From assembly GCF_020886695.1 (NCBI RefSeq), contig NZ_AP024485.1:1745001-1809000 (forward strand): DNA of 64,000 nt. The letters are read 5' to 3'. The translations under genes were made by a program, and so were the position numbers. The notes under the pieces are model-generated. The model made no database searches. It was given only the letters and a program-made list of their open reading frames with translations, and had not been told where the DNA came from. Positions 17,625 through 27,526 of this stretch are shown one piece after another; the stretch's first letter is position 1, and each line of letters starts with the position of its first letter. This stretch comes from Pseudodesulfovibrio sediminis (GTDB lineage: Bacteria > Desulfobacterota > Desulfovibrionia > Desulfovibrionales > Desulfovibrionaceae).

Positions 17625-18839
17625 ATGCACGAAGTAGTAATCACAGGCATCGGCATCATCTCCGTCCTAGGCAACTCCATCGAGAGCGTCTCTACGGCGT
17701 TGTATCGGGGACAATCCGGAGTCATCATCGATGAAGAACGGATTGGTCTTGGCTTTGAAAGCCCCCTTACTGGTGCGATAACCGACTTTGCCCCCAGTTC
17801 AAGCCTGACCCGCAAGCAACGAAAAACCATGACAGACCACGCTGTTCAGGCTCACGCAGCAGCCATGGAAGCTCTGGAAATGTCAGGTCTGCAACCCGAA
17901 GAGTGGCAGAACGATCAGACCGGAATAATCTTCGGGTGTGATTCAAGTTGCCTTGCGCCTCTGGAACATGTTCGCCTGCTCAAGGAACGTGGTGAGACAG
18001 CCCTCATCGGCAGTGGAGGGGTTTTCCGGTCAATGACATCAAATGTCACCATGAATCTCAACACCCTGCTCAAGACGCAGGGTGCCTCCTGGTCCTTGAG
18101 TTCTGCCTGCTCCAGCGGAGGCCATGCCGTAGGGCAAGGGGCGGTGCTGATCGCTTCGGGCCAACAGGAACGCATCATCTGCGGCGGTGCACAAGAAATC
18201 AACTGGCAGTCCATGTGCAGTTTTGACGGCCTGGGAGCATTCGCCTCCGTGGGCAATTCCCCGGAAAAAGCCTGCCGCCCCTTTGACAAGGACCGCACAG
18301 GTCTCGTCCCAAGCGGCGGAGCTGCCGTGGTGATTCTGGAACGACGCGACCTGGCAGTAAAAAGGAACGCGACCATTCTGGGCACGCTGTGTGGATATGG
18401 TTTTTCTTCTGATGGCGAACACCTCTCCGTGCCAAGCAAGACAGGGCTTTCCAGGGCCGGTGAAATGGCCCTGAACAACAGTTCACTGATCCCCGGCGAC
18501 ATTGACTATGTTTGCGCCCACGCCACGGCAACCCCGGCTGGAGACATTGCCGAGGCCACGAATCTAAAAAATCTGTTCGCCGATCATTCACCGGTCATCT
18601 CATCACTAAAATCAATGACCGGCCATGAACTCTGGATGTCGGGCGCGAGCCAGGTTGTCTACACGACACTCATGGCGCAAAAGGGATTCATCGCCCCCAA
18701 CATCAATCTGGAGACACTCACGCCAGAGGCTGAAGGGCTGAACATCACCCCAAAAACCATTGAACGCCCCCCGAAAAAAGTGTTGTGCAACTCAGCCGGT
18801 TTTGGCGGCACCAACTCCTGCCTCGTTTTAAGCTACTGA
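17625..18839 (+). CDS. Ketosynthase (FabF-type) 1
   Basis: 404 residues with a complete Cys-His-His triad: Cys in SSACSSGGHAVG near residue 161, His in CAHATATPAGD near 296, His in KSMTGHELWMSGASQ near 332. It should catalyse decarboxylative condensation with malonyl-ACP. The start MHEVVITGIGIIS is typical of the family. The stop codon overlaps the start of the flavoprotein gene (TGATGA), so they are translated together. It is more divergent than housekeeping FabF, and its exact substrate is unknown. Confidence 0.9.
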   Translation: MHEVVITGIGIISVLGNSIESVSTALYRGQSGVIIDEERIGLGFESPLTGAITDFAPSSSLTRKQRKTMTDHAVQAHAAAMEALEMSGLQPEEWQNDQTGIIFGCDSSCLAPLEHVRLLKERGETALIGSGGVFRSMTSNVTMNLNTLLKTQGASWSLSSACSSGGHAVGQGAVLIASGQQERIICGGAQEINWQSMCSFDGLGAFASVGNSPEKACRPFDKDRTGLVPSGGAAVVILERRDLAVKRNATILGTLCGYGFSSDGEHLSVPSKTGLSRAGEMALNNSSLIPGDIDYVCAHATATPAGDIAEATNLKNLFADHSPVISSLKSMTGHELWMSGASQVVYTTLMAQKGFIAPNINLETLTPEAEGLNITPKTIERPPKKVLCNSAGFGGTNSCLVLSY

Positions 18840-20326
18840 TGACACACTACGATCACATAGTCGCTGGCGGAGGCATTGCCGGAATGACTACCGCTCTGCT
18901 TCTGGCCAAAAGTGGGGCAAAAGTTGCGCTGGTGGAAAAATTTCCCCTTCTGTCACCTACGGTTCGCGGTTACAGCAAGAATGGTGTCCACTTCGACACC
19001 GGGCTCCACTACCTCGGCGGGCTGGGCGACGGGGACCCGCTCGATATCTATTTCAAGCATCTGGACATCATCTCCCTCATCAAAAAAAAGCCATACAATC
19101 CTGGCGGCTACGATTTGTTCAGTGTAGAAACAAGCCAAAACGAATACGAAATCCCCAGTGGTTTTGATGAATTAAAAAAACGACTCACAGACTATTTCCC
19201 TAATGAAGCCGATGCAATTGCCCAATTTTCCGAGGCCATACAAAGCACTCTGGCAGCCTCGCCATTCCTCAATTTTGACATGAAATTCAGCCTAGAAGCA
19301 GCCCTCCACGAGGACGGACAAACCCTCAAGGAATTCCTTGATTACCTCACAGACAATGAAGAACTCAAAGCCCTGTTAAGCTACCAGACTCTGCTCTACG
19401 GCTCGTCACCAGATGAAGCATTGTTGACCACACATGCTCTCGTAGCAGGCTCATACACGCTCTCGACTCATACTCTCGAAAACGGCGGGCTTGCCTTGGT
19501 AAAAGCGTATGAAACGCGGCTGAAAGAACTGAATGTGGATGTGATGTGCAACGCCGCAGTCACGCACATTGAGATCGACGAGTCCCGATCAGTTACTGGC
19601 GTCAGCTTGTCCAATGGGAAAGAATTCTCTACTAGGTCTTGTATCTGGACAGCACATCCTCGCGGCCTTGTCGATGCAACCCCGGACAACGCATTTCGTC
19701 CAGCTTTCAAAAAACGGCTGCTCACACTTGAAGATACGGATTCAGCGCTCATCCTGTTCGGTGTCAGCGAAACTCCCTTGCCGGAATTGGAAGGGCGCAA
19801 CCTCATTCTTTGGCCGGGACAGGATTTTGCAGATAACCTCAAAGGGTTGCTGCCCCCTGAGGAGAGCATCATATATATTTCCGCAGCCGAAGACACTCGA
19901 TCGGGCAAGACCACGCTCACGGCGATCATGCCCCAGAATTTCAAAACATACGCTTCATGGGCAGATTCGCGGCACAACAACCGCCCCAAAGAATATGAAT
20001 ATCACAAACGCTCCATACTCGCCGTATTTGAAGAAGAAATATTTCGCCGAATCCCGACCTTTCGCAATTTGGTCACCTTTGTTGACGGCGCGACCCCGCT
20101 GACCATCAAGGATTTTTGCGCCACCCCGACTGGCAGTTTATACGGGCTACGCCATTCAGTGAACCAATTCAACCCGGCCCCTGTGACCAAGATGACAGGG
20201 CTGACTCTAGCTGGACAAGGAATCGTCGCGCCCGGCATTTTGGGTGCGGTTGTCTCTGCGTACCTGACCTGTGGCATCATATTGGGACACGAACCTTTGC
20301 ACAAAGAATTGAGGCAACACACATGA
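18839..20326 (+). CDS. CrtI/phytoene-desaturase-like FAD oxidoreductase
   Basis: 495 residues from the ATG at 18839, coupled to the preceding ketosynthase. The N terminus is a dinucleotide-binding fold (HIVAGGGIAGMTTALLLAKSG, then VEK at residues 32-34). HFDTGLHYLGG and the C-terminal segment with GSLYGLRHSVNQFNPAP and TLAGQGIVAPGILGA follow the pattern of carotenoid desaturases and retinol saturases. Relatives add or remove double bonds in polyenes. Standard aryl-polyene clusters do not rely on such an enzyme, whereas ladderane candidate gene sets include one. It probably alters saturation of the polyene or acyl chain; the direction cannot be judged. Confidence 0.85.
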   Translation: MTHYDHIVAGGGIAGMTTALLLAKSGAKVALVEKFPLLSPTVRGYSKNGVHFDTGLHYLGGLGDGDPLDIYFKHLDIISLIKKKPYNPGGYDLFSVETSQNEYEIPSGFDELKKRLTDYFPNEADAIAQFSEAIQSTLAASPFLNFDMKFSLEAALHEDGQTLKEFLDYLTDNEELKALLSYQTLLYGSSPDEALLTTHALVAGSYTLSTHTLENGGLALVKAYETRLKELNVDVMCNAAVTHIEIDESRSVTGVSLSNGKEFSTRSCIWTAHPRGLVDATPDNAFRPAFKKRLLTLEDTDSALILFGVSETPLPELEGRNLILWPGQDFADNLKGLLPPEESIIYISAAEDTRSGKTTLTAIMPQNFKTYASWADSRHNNRPKEYEYHKRSILAVFEEEIFRRIPTFRNLVTFVDGATPLTIKDFCATPTGSLYGLRHSVNQFNPAPVTKMTGLTLAGQGIVAPGILGAVVSAYLTCGIILGHEPLHKELRQHT

Positions 20327-21549
20327 GACGAGTCGTCATAACGGGCATGGGAGCTCTCTCCCCTTACGGAGAAGGGCTGGAAGCATTCTTCAAGGGACTG
20401 GAATCCGGCGAAAGCTGCATTCGCTCCATGCCCGAACTTCTCGAAGTATCAGGTCTAACACCGTCTATTGCGGGACAAGTTCCCACATACAATGCCAAGG
20501 CCATCCCCCGCAAATTCCGACGGACCATGTCCCCTATGTCCATCTTCGCAGTTCTCGCTGCCACCGAAGCAATTGCCATGGCCGAACTGGACGATACAAC
20601 CCTGGAAAACGGTCGGACCGGGCTTGTGGTTGGCTCAACTGTAGGCAGTGTCCAAGCACTCCAGTCAATCTTCACCCATTATTTGGACGGAAAGAGTGTT
20701 GATGGGGTTAAATCGACTGAATTTTTCAAGATAATGAACCATAGCTGTGCCACAAACATCGCCCAATTCTTTGGGGTCCGAGGACGAGTCCTCGCGCCAT
20801 CTGCTGCTTGCTCAACTGGCTGCCAGACCATTGGTATCGCCATGGAAACAATCGCCATGGGTAAACAGGATGTGATGCTGTGCGGCGGTGCCGATGAGCT
20901 CCACCCCCTGACCGTCGGAACCTTTGATATCCTCCAGGCAGCCTCAACAGGATACAACGTCCACCCCACAGAAACGCCCCGCCCATTCGATAAAGACCGA
21001 GATGGCATTGTCTGTTCCGAAGGCGCAGGTATTGTAGTGCTCGAATCACTTGATCACGCCAAGGCTCGCAACGCCCCCATCTTGGCCGAACTCATCGGAT
21101 TTGCCACCACCTCTGACCCCTCCAATCCGGCCAGTCCCAGTGCCAGCGCGATCGCGCAATGCATGGAATTGGCTTTGGACGAAGCGGGCACAGTTCCAGA
21201 GGATGTTGACTACGTCAACGCGCACGCCACAGGGACTGATCTGGGGGACATTGCTGAAAGCCAGGCAATAGCCTCGCTCATGGGCAAAATCCCTGCTGTC
21301 AGCAGTCTCAAAGGGTACATGGGACACACCATGGCAGCCAGTGGCGCACTGGAAACCATAGCCACCCTTTATATGCTGAAAAACGGGCTTGTGTTCCCGA
21401 CACGAAATTTGCTACACGTCTCTCCTGGCTGTGAAGGCGTCAACCATATTACAGCCAAAACGCACCGTTCCATCTCAATCGCGCTGAAAAACAACTTCGC
21501 TCTGGGCGGCATCAATACATCCCTTGTTATACGGAGATACAATGACTGA
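20323..21549 (+). CDS. Ketosynthase (FabF-type) 2
   Basis: 408 residues from the ATG at 20323, which overlaps the previous stop (ATGA). The triad is intact: Cys in PSAACSTGCQTIG near residue 164, His in NAHATGTDLGD, His in GYMGHTMAASGALE. CGGADELHP and FDKDRDGIVCSEGAG are normal ketosynthase segments. With ketosynthases 1 and 3 and the chain-length-factor-like protein it gives the cluster four condensing-type proteins, a number seen in aryl-polyene systems where starter loading, elongation and branch steps use different enzymes. Confidence 0.9.
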   Translation: MRRVVITGMGALSPYGEGLEAFFKGLESGESCIRSMPELLEVSGLTPSIAGQVPTYNAKAIPRKFRRTMSPMSIFAVLAATEAIAMAELDDTTLENGRTGLVVGSTVGSVQALQSIFTHYLDGKSVDGVKSTEFFKIMNHSCATNIAQFFGVRGRVLAPSAACSTGCQTIGIAMETIAMGKQDVMLCGGADELHPLTVGTFDILQAASTGYNVHPTETPRPFDKDRDGIVCSEGAGIVVLESLDHAKARNAPILAELIGFATTSDPSNPASPSASAIAQCMELALDEAGTVPEDVDYVNAHATGTDLGDIAESQAIASLMGKIPAVSSLKGYMGHTMAASGALETIATLYMLKNGLVFPTRNLLHVSPGCEGVNHITAKTHRSISIALKNNFALGGINTSLVIRRYND

Positions 21550-21793
21550 TTCGGAAATAACCGCAGTAGTCGATAAATTGCTTATCGAAGAGTTCGAACT
21601 TGAGCCGGACCAACTAAAACCAGAAGCTCTATTTAAAGATGATCTTGATCTCGACAGCCTTGACGCAGTCGACATGGTCATCATCCTGGAACAAGAATTC
21701 AAATTCAAAGTCAAAAAAGATACAGCCTTCAGGGCTATCCGATCACTGGGTGATTTACACGCATATGTACTTCAGAAAAAAAGCGAAATGTAA
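21542..21793 (+). CDS. Acyl carrier protein 1
   Basis: 83 residues, very acidic, with the phosphopantetheine attachment serine in DDLDLDSLDAVDMV (Asp-Ser-Leu). The ATG at 21542 lies inside the end of ketosynthase 2, so the two are coupled. It carries growing acyl chains. The sequence resembles the aryl-polyene ACPs more than the highly conserved housekeeping ACP. Confidence 0.92.
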   Translation: MTDSEITAVVDKLLIEEFELEPDQLKPEALFKDDLDLDSLDAVDMVIILEQEFKFKVKKDTAFRAIRSLGDLHAYVLQKKSEM

Positions 21794-21836
21794 GCAACTT
21801 AAGGGCTGATTCTTTTTCGGCTCCCCCTCACCATCC

Positions 21837-22595
21837 ATGAAAATTCTGCACACTATATGGATCAATTTCGGAATCTATGCCGGAATGATCCTGTGGACTC
21901 TTGCAGGACTAATCCTCTCGCTCCCGACTTTTTTGATATTCAAATATATCAAATCTCTTTCCACGGCTGAAGCAGCCAGGATGCTGGTCTGGATATACGG
22001 TCGCGTCTGGGTGTGGATCGTCTCCCTTTTTATCACTGTGCGGTTGAGCGCTTATGAAATTCCCTCACCCTGCGTCCTGGTCGCGAACCACTCATCGATA
22101 TTCGACTCCTATTTTGTAGGCGGACAGCCATTGTGGAACGTATGCTGGGTCATCGCCGACTGGCCGTTTTCCATCCCTTTCTATCGCCCCTTCATGCACG
22201 CGGCAAAATATGTACGCGCGAACCAGGCCGAACCAGGATCTGTGGTGAAGCAATCCGTGAACGCCATTGCCAACGGCGGTTCTATGTTTTTTTATCCAGA
22301 AGGAACCAGGACCTCGACAGGCGAATTGGGACGCTTTCACTCTGGACCATTCCAAGTCGCGATCAAAGCAGGGGTCCCTATTATTCCCATTTGTATTTAT
22401 GGAACTTTCGAACTCATGCCTAGAGGGGCCAGGTTCCTCAGTCCTGCCACCATCAATATCCACTTGCTTCCACCCGTATATCCAGATAAATCTACTGAGC
22501 TATCTACTGGACACACTGCCATGAAAAAAGACGTGAAAGCACTCATGCTCCACGCGCTGGAAGAAATGAAGAAACAACCCCCAATTTCTGCTTAG
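21837..22595 (+). CDS. PlsC-type 1-acylglycerol-3-phosphate acyltransferase
   Basis: 252 residues. Two hydrophobic stretches at residues about 5-35 and 55-68 anchor it in the inner membrane. The catalytic NHSSIFD (His-x4-Asp) and the substrate motif FYPEGTRTSTGELGRFHSG are both present. PlsC enzymes move an acyl group from ACP or CoA onto a lysophospholipid-type hydroxyl. Inside this cluster it probably attaches the polyene or lipid product to a glycerol- or sugar-based head group. Confidence 0.9.
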   Translation: MKILHTIWINFGIYAGMILWTLAGLILSLPTFLIFKYIKSLSTAEAARMLVWIYGRVWVWIVSLFITVRLSAYEIPSPCVLVANHSSIFDSYFVGGQPLWNVCWVIADWPFSIPFYRPFMHAAKYVRANQAEPGSVVKQSVNAIANGGSMFFYPEGTRTSTGELGRFHSGPFQVAIKAGVPIIPICIYGTFELMPRGARFLSPATINIHLLPPVYPDKSTELSTGHTAMKKDVKALMLHALEEMKKQPPISA

Positions 22596-22603
22596 GAGTG
22601 ATA

Positions 22604-23011
22604 ATGAAAAAAGTCAGAACCGTCCTGCTTTTCGCAACACTTGCGGCTATTCTGCTGTTGACCGCCTGCCGTACGGCCTCCGTCTACAATGTTAACAATG
22701 CTGCAATCCCGTCAGGTCAGGAAAAGCCTCTAACCATGGCCCAAATCGAAAAAGCCATTGTCCTGGCCGGTTCCGACCTCGGTTGGGTCATGCAGGCAGA
22801 CAAGCCTGGGCATATTATCGGCACTCTGAACGTTCGCTCCCATATGGCCGCTGTGGATGTAACTTATGATGAGAATAGCTACAGCATCAATTACAAAAAC
22901 AGCACCAACTTGAAATATACGGGCAGCACCATTCACAGCCAGTACAACAACTGGGTAAAGTATCTGTCCCAAGCTATCGATTCGCAAATCTCTGCCGCCA
23001 AATACCAATAA
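22604..23011 (+). CDS. Small lipoprotein of unknown function
   Basis: 135 residues. An N-terminal signal ends in the lipobox LLTAC, so the Cys would be lipid-modified. The ATG at 22604 is chosen over GTG at 22598 because TAGGAG lies at the right distance. The mature part begins with RTASVYNVNNAAI and has no motif I recognise. Neighbouring enzymes suggest a role in export or anchoring of the product in the envelope. Confidence 0.8.
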   Translation: MKKVRTVLLFATLAAILLLTACRTASVYNVNNAAIPSGQEKPLTMAQIEKAIVLAGSDLGWVMQADKPGHIIGTLNVRSHMAAVDVTYDENSYSINYKNSTNLKYTGSTIHSQYNNWVKYLSQAIDSQISAAKYQ

Positions 23012-23063
23012 AACCATGGAGGGGGGAGCCAACGCTCCCCCTCTTCTTTTCAGAGGATTCCAC

Positions 23064-24134
23064 ATGACCGGGAACAAATGCTGGGGCAGCCCTTTCACGG
23101 ACGATGAAATCGACGAGGCCAATAAAAACGGCCGACTTCTGACAATGGAGCTTGAACTGAGTCGAGCCTGCAACCTCAATTGCATATATTGCTATGCGGA
23201 CTCCGGTCTCCCTCTGGATAACGAACTTTCATACGAAGAAATCGTTGATACCCTTGATCAAGGCATCGCCCTGGGCGCCCGCAAGATCATAGTCCTCGGC
23301 GGCGGAGAACCCATGGTTTATCCCCGGATCATGGACGTGCTCCAAGCCATCCACGAACGTGGATGTGAAATCGAATTGTTCACCAACGGCATTCTCCTGA
23401 CACAGGAGATTGTCGAAAAGTTCAAAGAATTCAAAGTGAATCCTGTCATCAAATGCAACAGTCTCAAACCTGATGTGCAGGACCATCTCGCCGGGAAAAA
23501 AGGGGCGTTCGAGGGTATTCGCAAAGGGTTTCAACTGTTACTCGACGCCGGTTATCCGAGCAACGGGCTTACCTTGGGTGCTCAGACCATCATCTGCCAG
23601 GCAAATTATACCGAGCTGCCCGAAATATGGAGATACCTCCGCAATCGGGATATCATCCCCTATTTCGAGGTCATCACCGAACAGGGACGGGCCAAAACAC
23701 ATGGTTCTCTGGCCGTCCAACCCAAGCAGCTCCAGCCATTGTTTGAAGAGCTGTCTGCCATCGACCAGAATGAATTCGGTGTGGAGTGGAAGCCCAAACC
23801 TCCCGTGGCCGCCTTCACCTGTCGCCGCCATCTCTTCTCCTGCACCCTGACCACGACAGGCAACATCATCCCCTGTCCCGGCGTTGACGCCCCGGCTGGT
23901 AATATTCGCAGACATAAACTTGCAGACATCCTCGCAACTGCAACGATTTTCAAAGAACTTCGCGATATCCGCCAGACCATCAAGGGGGATTGCAAAGAGT
24001 GTGAACTGTCCAGTGAGTGCTATGGTTGTCGAGGTATGGCGTATCATCATACTGGCGATTATCTCGCATCAGACCCTCTCTGCTGGCGTAACAAGAGCGT
24101 GGTGTTCCATGAAACTACCGATTGCCAGTCATAA
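23064..24134 (+). CDS. Radical-SAM enzyme with SPASM domain
   Basis: 356 residues. The radical-SAM signature CNLNCIYCY (Cys-x3-Cys-x2-Cys) lies near residue 36, followed by GGGEPMVYP. The C-terminal SPASM-like region has many cysteines (SCTLTTTGNIIPCPG, CKECELSSECYGCRGMAYH, DPLCW), which would hold extra iron-sulfur clusters. SPASM enzymes usually modify peptides or sugars, but a member inside a lipid/polyene cluster is unusual and resembles the radical-SAM genes listed for ladderane synthesis. Start at ATG 23064 with AGAGGATT upstream. The gene overlaps the next by 26 bases. Confidence 0.88.
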   Translation: MTGNKCWGSPFTDDEIDEANKNGRLLTMELELSRACNLNCIYCYADSGLPLDNELSYEEIVDTLDQGIALGARKIIVLGGGEPMVYPRIMDVLQAIHERGCEIELFTNGILLTQEIVEKFKEFKVNPVIKCNSLKPDVQDHLAGKKGAFEGIRKGFQLLLDAGYPSNGLTLGAQTIICQANYTELPEIWRYLRNRDIIPYFEVITEQGRAKTHGSLAVQPKQLQPLFEELSAIDQNEFGVEWKPKPPVAAFTCRRHLFSCTLTTTGNIIPCPGVDAPAGNIRRHKLADILATATIFKELRDIRQTIKGDCKECELSSECYGCRGMAYHHTGDYLASDPLCWRNKSVVFHETTDCQS

Positions 24135-24537
24135 AGTCATTCCACACAGGGATTCCATGCTGCTCATAGATACCCTGACAGCATCCGACCAAGGTGCTGG
24201 CACGGTGGAAACCGTCCTGTCGGCAATATCCGTGGCGGCCAATGCGGACCAGACTCTGTCTCCACTTATTCACGTAGAACTCATGGCCCAGGCCTATGCC
24301 GCAGTCAAAGGATGGGAGATCATGCAAGCCGGCCTGGACTTCCCTATTGGGTTTCTCGTTGGTGTCCAGAAGTTCACCCTGCATAACCACGCCCGCGCCG
24401 GAGAACACCTCACCATCGATGTGACCACAGCTGGGGAGTTCGAAGGTTTTGCCATTGTCGAGGGAACCGTTTCCTGCGGCGAAACCGCCATCGCCAGCGG
24501 AAAAATCAAACTGTGGGTTCCGCAGGAGGACGCATGA
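24109..24537 (+). CDS. 3-hydroxyacyl-ACP dehydratase, ApeP-like hotdog protein
   Basis: 142 residues from the ATG at 24109. The opening VIPHRDSMLLIDTLTA corresponds to the PHR-PML-ID segment of FabZ/ApeP-type hotdog dehydratases, and VELMAQAYAAVKG supplies the Glu. It should remove water from 3-hydroxyacyl-ACP to form each trans double bond of a polyene. It overlaps the radical-SAM gene upstream and shares ATGA with the LolA-like gene downstream. Confidence 0.85.
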   Translation: MKLPIASHKVIPHRDSMLLIDTLTASDQGAGTVETVLSAISVAANADQTLSPLIHVELMAQAYAAVKGWEIMQAGLDFPIGFLVGVQKFTLHNHARAGEHLTIDVTTAGEFEGFAIVEGTVSCGETAIASGKIKLWVPQEDA

Positions 24538-25163
24538 CCAAGCGATATCTACTCGCGGCTCTCTTCCTAGTCCTGCCCTTCATGGCAGGGACCAACGTAT
24601 CTCATGCCGCCGATTTCCTTATGGACCTCAAAGCCAAAGCGGAAAAAGTCACCTCTATCCAAAGTCGATTCACTCAGGAAAAACACTTGTCCATGTTCGA
24701 TGAAGTGCTCATTTCTGAAGGGAGCTTCGCCTTTCAACGTCCCTCCAGCCTTCGATGGGAATACACCACGCCTTTCAAGGCAGGGTTTCTGCTGACCGGC
24801 AACACGGGTATCGAATGGGATGAGGCGGCTCAAACAAAAAGGGAATTTTCACTCAAATCATCGCCCATTATGGCCATGGTCGCGCAACAGATAATGGCCT
24901 GGACCACTTTTGATATTGCGTGGCTCAAAAGCCGCTATGATATCACGCGAACCGGGACGGCTCCGACGATCCTTGACCTCCGCCCCAAAGGAGAAGGGGC
25001 CAGGAAAATGCTGACCCGTATCATCATCCGCTTCGCGCAGGATGACACCACCATTGATTCATTGGAACTGCGTGAAGTCGATGAGGACTTCACTCGGATC
25101 ACCTTCATGGATCGGGCCATCAATACCCCACTGTCTGACACACTTTTCACCTCTGTCCAATGA
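24534..25163 (+). CDS. LolA-like periplasmic lipid carrier
   Basis: 209 residues. A signal peptide (LLAALFLVLPFMAGTNVSHA) precedes a LolA-type domain: IQSRFTQEKHLSMFDE near residue 45, SSLRWEYTTPFKAGFLLTG, and the C-terminal TRITFMDRAINTPL. LolA shuttles lipoproteins through the periplasm. Homologues in aryl-polyene clusters are thought to carry the lipid product to the outer membrane. The ATG overlaps the previous stop. Confidence 0.85.
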   Translation: MTKRYLLAALFLVLPFMAGTNVSHAADFLMDLKAKAEKVTSIQSRFTQEKHLSMFDEVLISEGSFAFQRPSSLRWEYTTPFKAGFLLTGNTGIEWDEAAQTKREFSLKSSPIMAMVAQQIMAWTTFDIAWLKSRYDITRTGTAPTILDLRPKGEGARKMLTRIIIRFAQDDTTIDSLELREVDEDFTRITFMDRAINTPLSDTLFTSVQ

Positions 25164-27526
25164 TTCCGGGTACTCCTTTCCATACAATTTACGTTTTCTT
25201 CGCAACCAAACGGCGCGTTCTCTATTCCTGTACCGCCGGGTTTCTTGTCCTCTGCCTCGGACTCCTCCTCCTAACTCCTATCAGTGCAGACATCAAAACC
25301 ATGATTCCGCGTGGAGAGGGCGGCATCCTTGTCCGCGATCTGGAGAGCCTCACTCGATCCGGTCTGGGAAATATCATTTTCATCTCGGTCCACACCACAG
25401 ACAGAACCAACCGGGACAACCTCATAGCCGGGGCCGATTCCCTGACCCAGACCCTATCATCAGCGGGTTTCACCTTCACGAGCCAAGCTTCCATACGGCC
25501 GGACAAGGTTATCGCCTTCCTTCTCGACAACGCTCCGAACTTAATGACGCAGGAGGACCTGTCACGCCTTAACTCGCTCCTCACGCCCGAAAGCATCCGC
25601 ACCAACCTGGAAAAGGCTCTGCGGACCCTCAACTCTCCGCAGAGTATGGGAATGAAAAAAATCATCCGACGCGACCCATTGGACCTGCGCACCATTTTGC
25701 TGCCCCGGCTCAAGGCATTCTCTTCCCTCTCCCATGCCAGGGTGCTTGACGATCATATCTTCAGTCCAGATGGAACCGCCATTCTCCTCACGGCCAAATC
25801 ACCCATTCCTCTCACGGACACCGAAGGTTCGGCCAGACTGCTCAAGACCTTCGAAGACGCGACAAAGGATCTCCCAAGCGGGGTCAAGGCTGACATGATC
25901 AGCGGCCATGTCCACTCAAACGCCAACGCCGTCACTATCCAAAACGACCTTACGACTATTTCCTGTGTAGCGACTCTGGCCATGGGCCTGCTCTTTATCT
26001 TCTTTTTCCGCACTTGCCATGCCCTCGGCGTCTTCCTGACACCACTCATTTCCATGTCCGTCGGTCTCGGTGGACTTGCCCTGTTTGAAAAAAGCGTATC
26101 GGCCATCGTCATCGGCTTTGGTGCCGTCATCATCGGCATTTCCATCGACTTTGCCATGCACGTCTATTTCAGCGTGATTCGCCACTCCAGTACCCCTGGC
26201 AAGGGTGTGGACAGTGTGGCAAAACCCATTTTTTTCTGCGCACTCACATCCTGCGCCGCATTTGGAGCTTTATTCCTTTCAGGTATGCCGGGTATGCGTC
26301 AACTGGCCCTCTTTTCCATCGTCGGGCTGCTGGCATCAGCGATATTCTCCTTTGTCGTTCTCCCTCACCTCAGCAGAAAAGGGTTATCTCGCCCGCCACT
26401 CACACTCAAAAAACTCCACGGTAAACAGCACCCAATTTTCGTCCTCTGCCTCGCGTGCCTCTTTGTCGGAACATGCCTCTGGTACGGCACTTCCGTTACC
26501 CTTGACCCTGACCTACGGAGCATTGAATACGTTCCGGAGACAGTCCGGATCACGGAAAAGCAGTTCAATGAGACCTGGGGAGACGTCCGCAACAAAGCCC
26601 TTGTCTTTACCCAGGGGACAGAGCTGGCAACAACACTCAGTCAAAACGAACAACTATACTCGACCCTTAAAACCAATTTCCCCCAAATTTCTGTTGCCAG
26701 TCTGACTCCGATTCTTCCAGCCTTTACCACTCAGGCCGAGAATCGCGCCCGTTGGAATGACTTTTGGACAGACGCACAGAGGCAGTCAGTCGTCGAGAGC
26801 TTGCAAGCAAGCGCCAGGGAACTCGGTTTTTCATCCAAGGCTTTCGCCCCATTCATCCGATCCCTTTCCCACACGCCGACACAAGTGACACCCGAGAGAC
26901 TGGACACGGCCAGCCTTGCCCTCCTGCGCAACATCTTCCTGCCTGACCTTTCGGCCGGCGATCCTACCCTGGTGACTTATCTCCCGGATTCCGCGAATAT
27001 CCGCAGCTTCTTCACCCCGAAGCGGGAAACCAACCTCGGAGTCCGCCTCGTTTCTACCAGTCGCTTCAAAACGCTTCTTGAAACGACCATGAAGAACGAC
27101 ATTGAACTCTTCATCACTGTCTCCGGCATCGCAGTATTGGTGCTGACTTTTCTCTTGTTCCGCAATATCCGCCGAGCAAGCATAGCCCTTCTTCCGGCCA
27201 TAGCCGGTGTCGCAGCCGTCATTGGGGGGCTGGGCTATTCTGGGACCCCGCTCAACCTTTTTCACATCACAGCCCTGCCCCTGATCATTGGCCTCGGAGC
27301 CGACTATGGAATTTTCCTTGTATCAAGCGAAAGCCAGTCCCTTGAACAGGATACGATCTTGGCTGTCATCGTATCCGGCCTGACTACCCTGGCCGGGTTC
27401 GGCGTACTGGCCTTGGCCCGCCACCCGTCCCTTAATGCCCTCGGCACCATGGTCTTGCTCGGTGTAGGAACAGCCCTTTTCGTGGCCTTGTTCATGGTCC
27501 CGCACCTGCTCAGGAAACAGTCATGA
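25160..27526 (+). CDS. MMPL/RND-family exporter
   Basis: 788 residues with the RND layout repeated twice: one membrane helix near residue 20, a large periplasmic loop, then a cluster of helices (about residues 255-425), and the same again (helix near 430, loop, helices from about 650 to the end). The glycine- and isoleucine-rich IGFGAVIIGISIDFAMHVYF and LIIGLGADYGIFL carry the Asp residues that relay protons in this family. Such exporters move lipids or polyenes out of the inner membrane. It sits between the LolA-like and DUF3261-like genes, the export part of the cluster. Confidence 0.92.
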   Translation: MIPGTPFHTIYVFFATKRRVLYSCTAGFLVLCLGLLLLTPISADIKTMIPRGEGGILVRDLESLTRSGLGNIIFISVHTTDRTNRDNLIAGADSLTQTLSSAGFTFTSQASIRPDKVIAFLLDNAPNLMTQEDLSRLNSLLTPESIRTNLEKALRTLNSPQSMGMKKIIRRDPLDLRTILLPRLKAFSSLSHARVLDDHIFSPDGTAILLTAKSPIPLTDTEGSARLLKTFEDATKDLPSGVKADMISGHVHSNANAVTIQNDLTTISCVATLAMGLLFIFFFRTCHALGVFLTPLISMSVGLGGLALFEKSVSAIVIGFGAVIIGISIDFAMHVYFSVIRHSSTPGKGVDSVAKPIFFCALTSCAAFGALFLSGMPGMRQLALFSIVGLLASAIFSFVVLPHLSRKGLSRPPLTLKKLHGKQHPIFVLCLACLFVGTCLWYGTSVTLDPDLRSIEYVPETVRITEKQFNETWGDVRNKALVFTQGTELATTLSQNEQLYSTLKTNFPQISVASLTPILPAFTTQAENRARWNDFWTDAQRQSVVESLQASARELGFSSKAFAPFIRSLSHTPTQVTPERLDTASLALLRNIFLPDLSAGDPTLVTYLPDSANIRSFFTPKRETNLGVRLVSTSRFKTLLETTMKNDIELFITVSGIAVLVLTFLLFRNIRRASIALLPAIAGVAAVIGGLGYSGTPLNLFHITALPLIIGLGADYGIFLVSSESQSLEQDTILAVIVSGLTTLAGFGVLALARHPSLNALGTMVLLGVGTALFVALFMVPHLLRKQS